A stretch of DNA of 64,000 nt from Winogradskyella litoriviva (GCF_013249065.1 NZ_JABRWQ010000001.1:682001-746000); one strand, 5' to 3'; shown: positions 1 through 9,134, counted from the stretch's first letter. Made by a program: numbers and translations. The notes: a model not told the origin generated them from the sequence alone.

Positions 1-337
1 TTTGACCTTCTGCAGATAAAGCTTTTTCTTCATTACTTATTTGATAATCTTGCATTTGCTTTTTCTGCAACAACGCATTGTATTTTTCTTCTGCTACACT
101 CTGTTTCATTTTAGATGCTGACGCTTGAAAAACTTGAGCCTCTCTTTGAATCATTTGGTTAAGACTATCAGCCTTTTTATTAAAAGCATCAATTTTTATT
201 TTAAAACTTTCCTCAAAATCAACCTTCTTGTTAAATTCATTAACCACTTTTGTATTGTCTACAAATCCGATTTTTTGTTGTTCTTGACATGATGCGGCTC
301 CAACTAAAACCATTAAACCTAAAATTATTTTTTTCAT
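1..337 (-). CDS. OmpH/Skp-family periplasmic chaperone lipoprotein (partial, C-terminus beyond left edge)
   Basis: Reading leftwards from an ATG at 337, the frame stays open to the window edge (112 codons seen). The first residues are a lipoprotein signal: a hydrophobic stretch followed by the lipobox VGAASC, with Cys at residue 17. Next comes KIGFVDNTKVVNEF, the beta-strand typical of OmpH/Skp proteins, then a long charged helix rich in K, E and Q, as in the tentacles of Skp. Skp-type chaperones hold unfolded outer-membrane proteins in the periplasm. Being a lipoprotein is common for this family in Bacteroidota. The gene is incomplete, so the length and C-terminus cannot be judged. A promoter of Bacteroidota type lies 70-100 bases upstream. 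Confidence 0.75.
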   Translation of the reverse strand, partial: MKKIILGLMVLVGAASCQEQQKIGFVDNTKVVNEFNKKVDFEESFKIKIDAFNKKADSLNQMIQREAQVFQASASKMKQSVAEEKYNALLQKKQMQDYQISNEEKALSAEGQ

Positions 338-404
338 TTTATTATGTTATTAAATATTTATGTTAGCTAGAAACTTTACTATTTAAGTTTCAATTTAATT
401 TTTG

Positions 405-438
405 CAAATGTATAAAAGTTAGTCTGTGAAATGCCCAA
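405..438 (-). promoter_or_regulatory. Predicted promoter of the OmpH-like gene
   Basis: On the minus strand a TACATTTG element (405-412) fits the Bacteroidota -7 consensus TAnnTTTG, and a TTG (436-438) lies 23 bases upstream as a possible -33 element. Transcription would start near 399, giving a leader of about 60 bases. Pattern match only. Confidence 0.45.
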
Positions 439-593
439 TTTTTTAACTATTGATAATTTCAATAACAAATAGATTTAAATATTTTCAAAAACTATTAAAA
501 ATGACACTGTTTAAAGCGTTCTAAGCGCACTTTAAAATTTCCCCATGTTATTCCATATTTATGCATATGATATAAAAAATAGCCTTACTAAAA

Positions 594-1454
594 TTAAGAA
601 TTAGCATTCTGTAAGACATAAATATGCGAAGAATACTCCTTAGAGTGTTTTGCCTTACGATTAGATTGCCATCCTATCCAAAATGCTTTGATCGGATTCA
701 TAAATCCAGATTTATATTTTTCCGAAAGTAAACAGACATAATAAGCGTCAAATTTCATTGGTAAGGTTTTTACCAATTTCATATTCTTAGTTTTAAATAT
801 TTCTGAAATTGAAGTTTTAGAAAAATGCCAAAGATGTCTTGGCACATCAAAAGCTGCCCAAAAATTTTTATAATAGTGTGCATCGTAACTTTTATAATTA
901 GGAACAGCAATTACCAAAGTGCCATTTGTTTTTAAAAGTGATTTAAATAATGTAGTATGCATTTCTAAATCTGGTAAATGTTCTAAGACATGCCAAAGTG
1001 TAATAACGTCAAAACTATTAGGTTTAAGCTTCTTTAATTTGTCTGTTTCAAAAACCGAATTACTTGTTTTTGAATTTGCTATTTTACGCGCGCTTTCGTT
1101 TGGTTCAATTCCTGTAACCTTCCATTTATCATTTAAAGCCGTTTGTAAAAAATCACCTGTTCCGCATCCAATATCTAAAAGTGATTTAGTTTCTGACTCA
1201 AAAGAATTAATCAATTTCAATTTTCGCTTTAGAGAAATTTCCCTCACCTTGTGGTATGCAAATTCTAATAGATTTCGCTTTGTATCTGTGTGTGAAATAT
1301 AGTCTTCACTTTTATAATATTCAGATAACTTTTCTCCCTTTGGTTGGGGAAAAGTTTCTAGCATATCAAGTTCCTTATTGTATAATAATTGGAACTGGTC
1401 GCCAGAAACTGAATGGTCTTTTAGGGTTAGGAATGTTTGCTTATTGTTTGGCAC
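594..1454 (-). CDS. Class I SAM-dependent methyltransferase
   Basis: The 286-residue protein has the SAM-binding motif I LLDIGCGTGDFL near residue 92, followed by an acidic motif II region (VTGIEPNESA), and a motif IV/post-IV segment DVITLWHVLEHLPD of the Methyltransf_11/12 group. It is cytoplasmic, with no signal peptide. The substrate is unknown; relatives act on small molecules, quinones or glycans. The start is a GTG at 1454: an in-frame TAA lies four codons upstream, and the next ATG would remove the conserved-looking KDHSVSG segment. It lies 33 bases downstream of the small membrane protein gene and probably belongs to the mnmG transcript. Confidence 0.8.
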   Translation of the reverse strand: MPNNKQTFLTLKDHSVSGDQFQLLYNKELDMLETFPQPKGEKLSEYYKSEDYISHTDTKRNLLEFAYHKVREISLKRKLKLINSFESETKSLLDIGCGTGDFLQTALNDKWKVTGIEPNESARKIANSKTSNSVFETDKLKKLKPNSFDVITLWHVLEHLPDLEMHTTLFKSLLKTNGTLVIAVPNYKSYDAHYYKNFWAAFDVPRHLWHFSKTSISEIFKTKNMKLVKTLPMKFDAYYVCLLSEKYKSGFMNPIKAFWIGWQSNRKAKHSKEYSSHIYVLQNANS

Positions 1455-1487
1455 GAATTCTATTTACATTTTAAATAATTCACAATA

Positions 1488-2033
1488 TCAATGATATAAT
1501 ATTTCTTCAATTTGTCTAACAAATGAAACATTATCCTTTTTTGAAATGAAAAATGCGGAAGGATTAAGCGCACCTGTAAGGGCCAAAATTCCATAATTTT
1601 CATTAAATAGGATGGGTTCTATTCCATCAACTATTGGATTCTTCATCTTATAACAATCAAATGAATTTCCTTCTGAATCGGACAATACTTTTAATTTATC
1701 TACTTCATATTGAGAGCCAATATCAAAACTCAAAATTTTAGAATTCAAATTATAGCCAATCTTTAAACTTCTTGACAAGTCTGTTTCGCTAATATATTTA
1801 TACATAATTACTGAATCTGTAATTGTTTTACTTAGTCGATATTCAGTTCTTAGTTTTAAAGAATCATTAAACAATCCATACAAATACCGTGTTTCAGAAA
1901 TGGTAGGATTTTGTACAAAAGTCTGTTCATTATATTTTTCTTGGATATCATTAAGCATATAAAAAGCAAATCCAATCGTTGACAAAACAACAATAGCAAA
2001 AACAAAAATCAGTATGTCTTTAGTTTTATTCAA
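1488..2033 (-). CDS. Hypothetical single-pass membrane protein next to mnmG
   Basis: I do not recognise a family. The 181-residue product has one N-terminal membrane segment (residues 7-27, rich in I, V, F) and a polar domain of about 150 residues that would face the periplasm. That domain has mixed alpha/beta character and no obvious catalytic motif. The start is a TTG at 2033: an in-frame TGA lies four codons upstream, and the next Met falls at the end of the membrane helix. A parS-like palindrome (2039-2054) lies 5 bases upstream of the start, in the short gap to mnmG. Likely co-transcribed with mnmG and the methyltransferase. Confidence 0.6.
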   Translation of the reverse strand: MNKTKDILIFVFAIVVLSTIGFAFYMLNDIQEKYNEQTFVQNPTISETRYLYGLFNDSLKLRTEYRLSKTITDSVIMYKYISETDLSRSLKIGYNLNSKILSFDIGSQYEVDKLKVLSDSEGNSFDCYKMKNPIVDGIEPILFNENYGILALTGALNPSAFFISKKDNVSFVRQIEEILYH

Positions 2034-2038
2034 ATGAT

Positions 2039-2054
2039 TGTTTCACGTGGAACA
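2039..2054. promoter_or_regulatory. parS-like ParB-binding site 1
   Basis: The 16-mer TGTTTCACGTGGAACA differs at one position from the widely conserved parS sequence TGTTTCACGTGAAACA, to which ParB (Spo0J) binds to organise the origin region. It lies in the gap between mnmG and the next gene. A second site lies 1.9 kb away at the other end of mnmG. Confidence 0.8.
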
Positions 2055-2059
2055 TTATT

Positions 2060-3931
2060 TTATCTTCCTAAATAAACCAGTAAAACAGAAATATCATTAG
2101 GTGAAACTCCACTAATTCGAGATGCCTGAGAAATGGTCACTGGTTGTATTTTATTTAATTTTTGTCTAGCCTCTATACTCATAGATTTCAATTTTGAATA
2201 ATCAAAATCAGCAGGAATCTTTAAATTTTCTAATCGATTTAATTTATCAGCATTGTTCTTTTCCTTCTCAATATACCCAGCATACTTTACTTGAATTTCG
2301 GTTTGCTCTATTACTTCATTATCTAAATCATTAGCCTGAATATAATTTTCAACAGCTTCAAATTTACGTACATCATCTATTGTAATATTTGGTCGAGCAT
2401 ATAACTTAAACATTTTATCTTGCTGCTTAACAGTTGCAGAATTCTTAGATTCTAAAACAGGATTAGCCTCTTCTGGTGTTACACTAGTGTCTCTAAAAAA
2501 TTGGACAAAGGCTTCTGACTTAGATTGCTTTTCTTCCATACGTCTTAATCGTTTTTCCGAAGCTAAACCTAAATCATAACCTTTTGGTGTTAATCTAAAG
2601 TCCGCATTATCTTGTCTTAAAAGCGTTCTATATTCAGCGCGAGATGTAAACATTCTATAAGGTTCTTCTGTACCTTTTGTAATTAAGTCATCTATTAAAA
2701 CACCAATATAAGCTTCATCACGTTTTAATGTAAACGCCTCCTTTTCTTGCACTTTTAAACTCGCATTTATACCAGCCATTAAACCTTGAGAAGCTGCTTC
2801 CTCATATCCTGTAGTTCCATTTATCTGACCAGCGAAATATAAACCTTCGACTAACTTTGTTTCTAAAGTATGTTTCAATTGTGTAGGTGGAAAATAATCA
2901 TACTCAATAGCATAACCAGGTCTAAAGAATTTCACATTTTCAAAACCAACTACAGAACGCAAGGCTTTAAATTGAACATCTTCTGGAAGCGAAGTTGAGA
3001 AACCGTTTATATAATATTCGCATGTATTCCACCCTTCTGGTTCTACAAATAATTGATGTCTATCCTTATCAGCAAACCGATTAATCTTATCTTCAATTGA
3101 AGGACAATAACGAGGGCCAACACTTTTAATTCGGCCATTAAACATTGGCGAACGGTCAAATCCTTCTCGCAACAAATCGTGAACCAATTCACTTGTATAA
3201 GACATGTGACAAGAACGTTGTTTGGTTAATGGTTTTGTAATATCTAAATATGAAAATTTTTCAGGATTCTCATCACCTGGCTGTTCAACCATTTTAGAAA
3301 AATCTAAAGAACGACCATCAACTCTTGGTGGTGTTCCTGTTTTCATTCTTCCAGATTCGAAACCTAAATTAACAAGTTGTTCTGTAATTCCGGTTGCAGC
3401 TCTTTCACCTGCTCTTCCTCCTCCAAAATTCTTATCGCCAATATGAATTAATCCATTTAAAAAAGTTCCGTTAGTAAGTACAACTGACTTTGCTCTCACC
3501 TCAACTCCGAGTGATGTTTTTACACCAACCACTTTGTGATTTTTAACAATAAGACCAGATACCATCTCTTGATAGAAATCAAGATTTTCAGTTCCTTCTA
3601 AAAGCATTCTCCAATCTTCTGCAAAACGCATTCTATCGGATTGAACTCTCGGACTCCACATTGCAGGTCCTTTAGATTTATTAAGCATCTTAAATTGTAT
3701 AGCAGATGTATCTGAAACGATTCCGCTATAACCTCCAAGCGCATCAATCTCTCTAACAATTTGTCCTTTTGCTATTCCTCCCATTGCAGGATTACAAGAC
3801 ATCTGAGCGATGTTTTGAAGATTCATGGTAATCAATAATGTTTTGCTTCCCATATTTGCAGCAGCAGCAGCAGCTTCACTTCCTGCGTGACCTGCACCAA
3901 CAACTATAACATCATATTCCTCGTTAAACAT
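2060..3931 (-). CDS. mnmG: tRNA uridine-5-carboxymethylaminomethyl modification enzyme MnmG (GidA)
   Basis: With MnmE this FAD enzyme builds the cmnm5/nm5 group on the wobble uridine (U34) of several tRNAs. At 623 residues it has the usual full length (E. coli 629). The N-terminal dinucleotide-binding loop is GAGHAGSEAA (from residue 12). Both family signatures are present: PRYCPSIEDKINRF, with the conserved catalytic-region Cys, and GTTGYEEAASQGLMAG in the FAD domain. The C-terminal helical domain that binds tRNA and MnmE is complete. The gene has its own probable -7 element (3989-3996) and is bracketed by two parS-like sites. The classical position of gidA near oriC in other phyla makes this neighbourhood notable. 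Confidence 0.97.
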   Translation of the reverse strand: MFNEEYDVIVVGAGHAGSEAAAAAANMGSKTLLITMNLQNIAQMSCNPAMGGIAKGQIVREIDALGGYSGIVSDTSAIQFKMLNKSKGPAMWSPRVQSDRMRFAEDWRMLLEGTENLDFYQEMVSGLIVKNHKVVGVKTSLGVEVRAKSVVLTNGTFLNGLIHIGDKNFGGGRAGERAATGITEQLVNLGFESGRMKTGTPPRVDGRSLDFSKMVEQPGDENPEKFSYLDITKPLTKQRSCHMSYTSELVHDLLREGFDRSPMFNGRIKSVGPRYCPSIEDKINRFADKDRHQLFVEPEGWNTCEYYINGFSTSLPEDVQFKALRSVVGFENVKFFRPGYAIEYDYFPPTQLKHTLETKLVEGLYFAGQINGTTGYEEAASQGLMAGINASLKVQEKEAFTLKRDEAYIGVLIDDLITKGTEEPYRMFTSRAEYRTLLRQDNADFRLTPKGYDLGLASEKRLRRMEEKQSKSEAFVQFFRDTSVTPEEANPVLESKNSATVKQQDKMFKLYARPNITIDDVRKFEAVENYIQANDLDNEVIEQTEIQVKYAGYIEKEKNNADKLNRLENLKIPADFDYSKLKSMSIEARQKLNKIQPVTISQASRISGVSPNDISVLLVYLGR

Positions 3932-3946
3932 ATTGAACTTTTATTT

Positions 3947-3962
3947 TGTTCCACGTGGAACA
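3947..3962. promoter_or_regulatory. parS-like ParB-binding site 2
   Basis: TGTTCCACGTGGAACA is a perfect 16-base palindrome and differs at two symmetric positions from consensus parS. It sits between the predicted mnmG -7 element and the mnmG start codon, so ParB binding could also affect mnmG transcription. Confidence 0.82.
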
Positions 3963-3988
3963 ATTAAATTATTAAAATTTTGGATTTG

Positions 3989-3996
3989 CAAATATA
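3989..3996 (-). promoter_or_regulatory. Predicted -7 element of mnmG
   Basis: TATATTTG on the minus strand fits the Bacteroidota -7 consensus. It places transcription start near 3983, about 50 bases before the mnmG ATG, and includes parS-like site 2 in the leader. I see no clear -33 element. Confidence 0.45.
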
Positions 3997-4010
3997 CGCT
4001 GAAATCGTGA

Positions 4011-4424
4011 CTATAGATTGCGCTTTGCTAAGTAGTAATCCTCTTTAGACCTCATCATCTTTTCATCGTCTTCCGATTTATCTTTGTAACCACAATAATG
4101 CAGCACTCCATGAATGATTACTCGCGCCATTTCATCATCAAAAGATACTTTAAAATCTGAAGCATTTTCCTTCACTCTATCCACTGAAATATAAATATCA
4201 CCATGTAGTTCTTTTCCTACTGAATAATCGAAGCTAATAATGTCCGTTAGTGTATCGTGATTTAAGAAATCAACATTCAATTTGTGTAAATAATCGTCTG
4301 AACAAAAAATGTAATTTATCTCTCCTTCTTTACAATGTTCTTCTAAAATAGTATTGCTAATCCAGTCTGAAAAACCTTGTTCTTCGTCTAAATTAAAATC
4401 GGTTTCGTAGTTAAAACTAATCAT
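4011..4424 (-). CDS. ybeY: Endoribonuclease YbeY (rRNA maturation)
   Basis: YbeY is a zinc endoribonuclease for 16S rRNA 3'-end maturation and ribosome quality control. The 137-residue length fits. The conserved TDIISFDY and GDIYISVDRV segments are present, followed by the metal motif HGVLHYCGYKDK. In E. coli the third zinc ligand is a His in HGxLHLxGYDH; here the aligned residue is Asp. I recall a similar substitution in other Bacteroidota, so it is probably lineage-specific rather than inactivating. The start overlaps the end of the DUF4175 gene by 8 bases, indicating translational coupling, and mnmG follows. Confidence 0.93.
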   Translation of the reverse strand: MISFNYETDFNLDEEQGFSDWISNTILEEHCKEGEINYIFCSDDYLHKLNVDFLNHDTLTDIISFDYSVGKELHGDIYISVDRVKENASDFKVSFDDEMARVIIHGVLHYCGYKDKSEDDEKMMRSKEDYYLAKRNL

Positions 4425-7400
4425 TGGTTTTCTTAAAATACTCTTGAATTTTTATCTTTAAATGATTTTGCAAAGGTAATGCTTGACGATTTAAAATTTC
4501 AGTGGTATTAAAATATTGTTTTGCCGTAGGAATCTGACTTGGATTATTTTGATTAAATTCTTCTTTATTAGTTTCAGATTTACGCTTGGTATCTTGACCT
4601 TGCATAAAAGTCGCGTTCTCCATTTTTAATAATTTATGTTGTACATCCATCATTTTTTGAAGCGTTTGGTTTGTAAATCCTGTATTCAACAAATCGAGTT
4701 CAATCTCTTCCATTTGCTTTATTAGTTGTCCGGCAGATTCAATTTTTCCTTCCTTACCAAGTCTGTCTTCTAGTGCTTGACGCAATAATTGTTGTTTCTG
4801 ATAAATCTTAAATAATTCTCCATTCTGCTCCTCGCTTCCACCTTCGCCATAACCGTCATTTTTTTCACCTTCACCATTTCCATCACCTCCATTTTTACCA
4901 TCTTTTCCAATCTTTCCCTTACCTTCTCCATTTTTACCTTGACCATCACCTTCTTTCTGTCCACCTTCATTGCCCTCACCTTTCTGTTCTCCATTCTTAC
5001 CAGACTTTCCTCCTTTTCCACCTTTTCCTTGTCCTTCTCCACTCTTACCGTTATCACCGCTTTTACCGTCCTTTCCTTCTTTTCCAGCTTTACCCTTATC
5101 ACCTGATTTTTCACCTTCACCTTCTTTTCCCTCCTTGCCATCTTTACCAGGTTTCTGTCCATCACCTTCTTTACCCTCTTCGCCTTTCTTCACTCCCTCT
5201 TCCATCTTTTTATTGAGTTCTTCTTGACTCATAATAATATCTTCCAATTGAGATTCTCCTTCGCCTTCACCTTGAGACGGATTCATATCCATTTCCATAT
5301 TATCTAAAACATCACTTAAAAAACTCGCTAATTCATTAGTAGAAGTTACCGCGTATTGTTGTGCACCAACGCCTTGGTACAATCGATTTTCTGAGAGCTG
5401 CTCTAACGCTTTATCAATGTTAAAATAAACCTCTGTAATTTGCGAATTCACTTTTTCAGAAATCTTAGGTTGTCTCAAGGATAAGGCAAACAAACTATCA
5501 TCTATATGTTCAAAATGTTCTCTTAAATTACTTTGTTGAATAATGTACTTTCCGTAGTTATTATTATTGATTCCTATACTTTCAAAAGTTTCCATAAGAG
5601 CCTCTTGGTCGAAAGAATACAGTAACAAATTTTCTAGTATTTGACGTAACGCATGAATATCTTCTGCCGCTTGGTCTCCACCACCTCCTCCACCAGCTGC
5701 AGCTTTCTTTAGCATATCACTGATTTCCTTCATTTTCTTAGCAGCTTGCTTTTGCTTCTTTTTAGCCTTCTCTTGCTGTTCTTTAGCCTTTTCAGCATCT
5801 TCTTTAGATTCACTACCTTCTTTCTGTTCTAAGGCTTCTTTGGCTTCCTTTTGGTCGAATTTTATTTCATCTTCTAAAAATTCATCTCTAGCAATCTTCA
5901 TAGGTTTTTGAAGTTGCCTGTCTTCGCGTTTTAAATCTTCTAAATCTTTTTGAAGTTTATCAAACTCCTCGTTCAATTTTTCTTGAGCTTCTTTGGTGTT
6001 TTCTTTTTCCTTTTTGGATAATTCTTCTTGTCCTTCTGCTAGTTTTTCTAATTCACTTGAAACTTTCTCAGCCTTCTTCATCACATAGAAACGTTTGGTC
6101 AACTCTAAAAGTTGCTTCATGCTACGTTTCTTATTCTTGTTTTGTTTGGCTAATTCTTCAAGTTTTTGTGTGAACTCTTCCTTGTTGATTTTATCCTTTA
6201 ATTCTTCAAGCTCTTTGAGTAATTCTTCGTCTTTCTTTAATTGTTCTTCATTCTCTTTTAAACGTTCCTTTAAATCTTCTTTAAATTGGTCATCTTTCTT
6301 TTCGTCCTTTTGAAATTCTTCTAAATTATCTTGAAGTTTTTTGTTGAAATTTTTCATCAACTGTTCCTGATTTTTCTGACGTTTTAAGAACTCTTCAAAT
6401 TTCTTCTTGTCATTAAAATTTAGACTCTCTTTTTCCTTTTGCGTTTTAGATAATTCTTCGAGTTTTTTATCTTGCTCTTGAAGCTTATCAAAAGTTTTAC
6501 TAATATCTTTTATAGTTTCATTTTGCTCGTTAAGCTGCTTCTGCTCTTCTTCATCTTTAGTCAATTTTCGGTAACTAAATGTTGAACTTTTTGTACGCTT
6601 ATAATTATGTAGTGCATCGTTATCAAAAACTTCAAAATACAATTGGTAGCTTACACCATCTTCTAGATTGAATTGATTTGGAAACGCGCTTACAAATTCA
6701 GAAAAATTAGATTTTGAAATATTAATAGGTTCTACCACTTTTTTAGACTCATCGTCCGTTGGATAATAAACCAACTGTAACTTGGTTAATCCGTAATCAT
6801 CGCTCGCTTGTCCATAGAAATATAAACTCTGTTGGTCTACTGAATCTTTTTGAACCTTGATTTTCATTTCAGGATAAATATCCTTGACCACGTTGATGTT
6901 GTAGGCTAAATTTTCGTAATCTTTTAAATCATCATTACTGGTTGTGATGCTGTAATTGTAGTTTTTATAAAGTCGTTTTGAGGCTTCAAAATTTCCATTA
7001 TCATTCGACTTAAAAGTTAAAGTATCTTCAGCATAGATTTGAACACCTGTTGTAGATTTTGTCTTTGCTTTCCATGTGATATTAGTACCGTCTGGAATTA
7101 CAGCAGAACCTGTACTTTTTAAAACTTCATCTTGTTTTTTGGTGTGCGATGGGTAATCTAATACCATTTCAAAATTCACCAAATTTGGTGTGTTCACTAC
7201 AGTTAATTTATACGGTTTTGATGTGACATCATTTGCTGATAAGGTGAACTCAACAGCTTCTTTTGGAAGATTGAATGTGTACTCAAATTCGCCAGCTGCA
7301 ATTTGTTGCAAAAAGTACGATTGACCGTTAAATTTAATTTGTGCGTTCTCAGGAATCACATTTCCTGCTGTTGAAACTTGTAACTTAAAATCTTTATTTT

Positions 7401-8022
7401 CAATAGCTTGAAGCGATTCGTTCAATACAAAAAACTGAAAAGGTGCTGGTGGCTCGTATGCCGTTTTGTAATTAACAACACGTTCATAACTATCACTAAA
7501 CCAATTTATTTTTCCGGTAACAAACGACAACAATAAAATAGCAATAGGAATAGCTGCATATTTTAAATATTTGGTATTTGATTTAAAGTTAATCGCAGAT
7601 TTAAAAGGAATGGGTTGTAACTCTTGAGACTTCTGCTCTATACTTGCTAATAGTAAATCGGATTGTTGAGGGCTTTGATTAAGTTGAAGTACGTTTAATA
7701 ATTTATCGTTCACTTCTGGGAAATGATTTCCTATAAGTTTTGAAGCCGTTTCAAAATTGATGCCTTGTTTTAATTTGAATAAATGTGACAACGGAATGGC
7801 TATGAATTTAACGAAGAGTGCTAATTCTACTGCGATAAACGTCCAAAATAATATCGTTCTAGCTGTTGGATTAAGCCATAACACATATTCTACGAATAAT
7901 GTAATTATAAGATATAGTAAACCAATGGCAAAAAATAAGATAGCACCTTTTAGTAGTTCATTGGTGTAATACCTTTTAATGAATTGCTCTAGCTTTTGTT
8001 TTATGGTTTCGAAATTGCTCAT
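4417..8022 (-). CDS. Giant DUF4175-family membrane protein with coiled coil and collagen-like tract
   Basis: The 1201-residue protein has three N-terminal membrane helices (about residues 23-50, 54-82 and 152-175), an extracytoplasmic beta-rich region with Ig-like character (180-480), and a very long K/E/Q-rich coiled coil (about 490-765). A GGGGGG hinge follows near 777, then a helical domain, then a low-complexity segment (about 942-1057) dominated by G-K-D, G-K-E and G-K-S triplets. A short helical C-terminus ends the protein. The layout fits the DUF4175 proteins of Flavobacteria, whose function is unknown; a structural or scaffolding role in the envelope is my inference. The coding strand of the Gly tract is strongly purine-rich. 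The gene overlaps ybeY by 8 bases and lies 8 bases after the hydrolase gene. Confidence 0.8.
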   Translation of the reverse strand: MSNFETIKQKLEQFIKRYYTNELLKGAILFFAIGLLYLIITLFVEYVLWLNPTARTILFWTFIAVELALFVKFIAIPLSHLFKLKQGINFETASKLIGNHFPEVNDKLLNVLQLNQSPQQSDLLLASIEQKSQELQPIPFKSAINFKSNTKYLKYAAIPIAILLLSFVTGKINWFSDSYERVVNYKTAYEPPAPFQFFVLNESLQAIENKDFKLQVSTAGNVIPENAQIKFNGQSYFLQQIAAGEFEYTFNLPKEAVEFTLSANDVTSKPYKLTVVNTPNLVNFEMVLDYPSHTKKQDEVLKSTGSAVIPDGTNITWKAKTKSTTGVQIYAEDTLTFKSNDNGNFEASKRLYKNYNYSITTSNDDLKDYENLAYNINVVKDIYPEMKIKVQKDSVDQQSLYFYGQASDDYGLTKLQLVYYPTDDESKKVVEPINISKSNFSEFVSAFPNQFNLEDGVSYQLYFEVFDNDALHNYKRTKSSTFSYRKLTKDEEEQKQLNEQNETIKDISKTFDKLQEQDKKLEELSKTQKEKESLNFNDKKKFEEFLKRQKNQEQLMKNFNKKLQDNLEEFQKDEKKDDQFKEDLKERLKENEEQLKKDEELLKELEELKDKINKEEFTQKLEELAKQNKNKKRSMKQLLELTKRFYVMKKAEKVSSELEKLAEGQEELSKKEKENTKEAQEKLNEEFDKLQKDLEDLKREDRQLQKPMKIARDEFLEDEIKFDQKEAKEALEQKEGSESKEDAEKAKEQQEKAKKKQKQAAKKMKEISDMLKKAAAGGGGGGDQAAEDIHALRQILENLLLYSFDQEALMETFESIGINNNNYGKYIIQQSNLREHFEHIDDSLFALSLRQPKISEKVNSQITEVYFNIDKALEQLSENRLYQGVGAQQYAVTSTNELASFLSDVLDNMEMDMNPSQGEGEGESQLEDIIMSQEELNKKMEEGVKKGEEGKEGDGQKPGKDGKEGKEGEGEKSGDKGKAGKEGKDGKSGDNGKSGEGQGKGGKGGKSGKNGEQKGEGNEGGQKEGDGQGKNGEGKGKIGKDGKNGGDGNGEGEKNDGYGEGGSEEQNGELFKIYQKQQLLRQALEDRLGKEGKIESAGQLIKQMEEIELDLLNTGFTNQTLQKMMDVQHKLLKMENATFMQGQDTKRKSETNKEEFNQNNPSQIPTAKQYFNTTEILNRQALPLQNHLKIKIQEYFKKTND

Positions 8023-8030
8023 TTAGCCAA

Positions 8031-8969
8031 TTATAATTCTTCTTTTAACATCCAGTTTATCAAATTATCTTTATCAACAATAGACCAACTGTGTGGATGA
8101 CGCTCTCCATTAGAACGGTAACCTTTATTTTCTGTTGCAATATACTGCACGTCTTTAAACCCAAAATCCTTCAAAGATTCAGATAGGCTTTTTATATAAT
8201 ATGCATTCATTTCATCATATTTAGCCATTGTTCTTTCTTTCCACCAAAGCGTATCTGGTTCTGTATAAAGTCTAATTCTTGTGTTTTTTAAGTTTTCTAT
8301 ATTATCAAAATTATTTGTCTCTGACGTAAACACAGCAAACGCTTCATAGTTAGAAATGTTTTTATGAGGATTACCAAATTCTTTACTTAATGTTTGCAGT
8401 ATCCATGTGCTTTCTTCCATTGTAGAATTAGACAAATTACGCTTTATGTTTTTTTCTGCAGTCTTATACAAAGCTACTAAATCAATAGGCGAATCAACAA
8501 TAAAAACACCTTCTGGAACTAAATTAGAATTTCCATTAGTCATGTAATCACTTATTAAAAGTGCCATATTTCCACCACTAGAAAATCCACCTATAAAAAT
8601 ATTATCTTCAGGCAATTTATGCTCATTAAAAATAAATTGAAGTTCCTTAGTTAGTTCTTCTAATTCACTTTTTCCGAGCCATAATTTTCTATTATAGTTC
8701 ATATACAAAACGGCAACGTCATTATTTTTAGCGTTTTCAAGTATTTTAAATTCTCGCTTTACATCTTTAGCCGTTTCAGGAAAACCTCCAAAAAGCACTA
8801 AGCTTGCTTTTATATTTTTTGTTGGTTGATGTAATTCATAATTATCGCGCTTTATCTCTATAAACTTTTCTTCTACTAAGTTCTCTGTTTCCTCTTTTAC
8901 CTCTTTCACTTCATTTTTACATGAGATAAAAACAGTAATTATTAATAGTATTACTAAAAGCTTCTTCAT
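8031..8969 (-). CDS. Alpha/beta-hydrolase-fold lipoprotein
   Basis: The 312-residue protein starts with a lipoprotein signal whose lipobox ends VFISC, with Cys at residue 17. It then shows an alpha/beta-hydrolase pattern: a strand with the oxyanion-loop-like LVLFGGFPETA, the nucleophile elbow IGGFSSGGNMAL (Ser within G-F-S-S-G), and a late His in RHPHSWSIVD that could be the catalytic His. It should be an envelope-anchored esterase or peptidase; the substrate is unknown. It is the first gene of the minus-strand run leading into DUF4175, ybeY and mnmG (8-base gap), so it may be co-transcribed. Confidence 0.7.
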   Translation of the reverse strand: MKKLLVILLIITVFISCKNEVKEVKEETENLVEEKFIEIKRDNYELHQPTKNIKASLVLFGGFPETAKDVKREFKILENAKNNDVAVLYMNYNRKLWLGKSELEELTKELQFIFNEHKLPEDNIFIGGFSSGGNMALLISDYMTNGNSNLVPEGVFIVDSPIDLVALYKTAEKNIKRNLSNSTMEESTWILQTLSKEFGNPHKNISNYEAFAVFTSETNNFDNIENLKNTRIRLYTEPDTLWWKERTMAKYDEMNAYYIKSLSESLKDFGFKDVQYIATENKGYRSNGERHPHSWSIVDKDNLINWMLKEEL

Positions 8970-9134
8970 GGATTCAATTGTAAAATAAAAAATGCTAAAC
9001 TACACTCTATATTACCTTTAACTGACTAAACTACAAATTTATTTTAATCGAAAATAGTTGAAAACTAATAAGATTGTGTTAATATAGAAGAATTAACGCT
9101 TAAATACGGTAAAACTTAACAACTGCTTATTTTC

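Noticed and set aside
4770..5165. Minus-strand Lys/Val/Met-rich frame overlapping the DUF4175 tract
   Set aside because: Out-of-frame reading of the same repeat; the DUF4175 frame is continuous and has clear domains.
4970..5227. Plus-strand Pro-rich reading frame opposite the DUF4175 gene
   Set aside because: Exact shadow of the Gly/Lys-rich coding tract on the other strand; low complexity, no start context.
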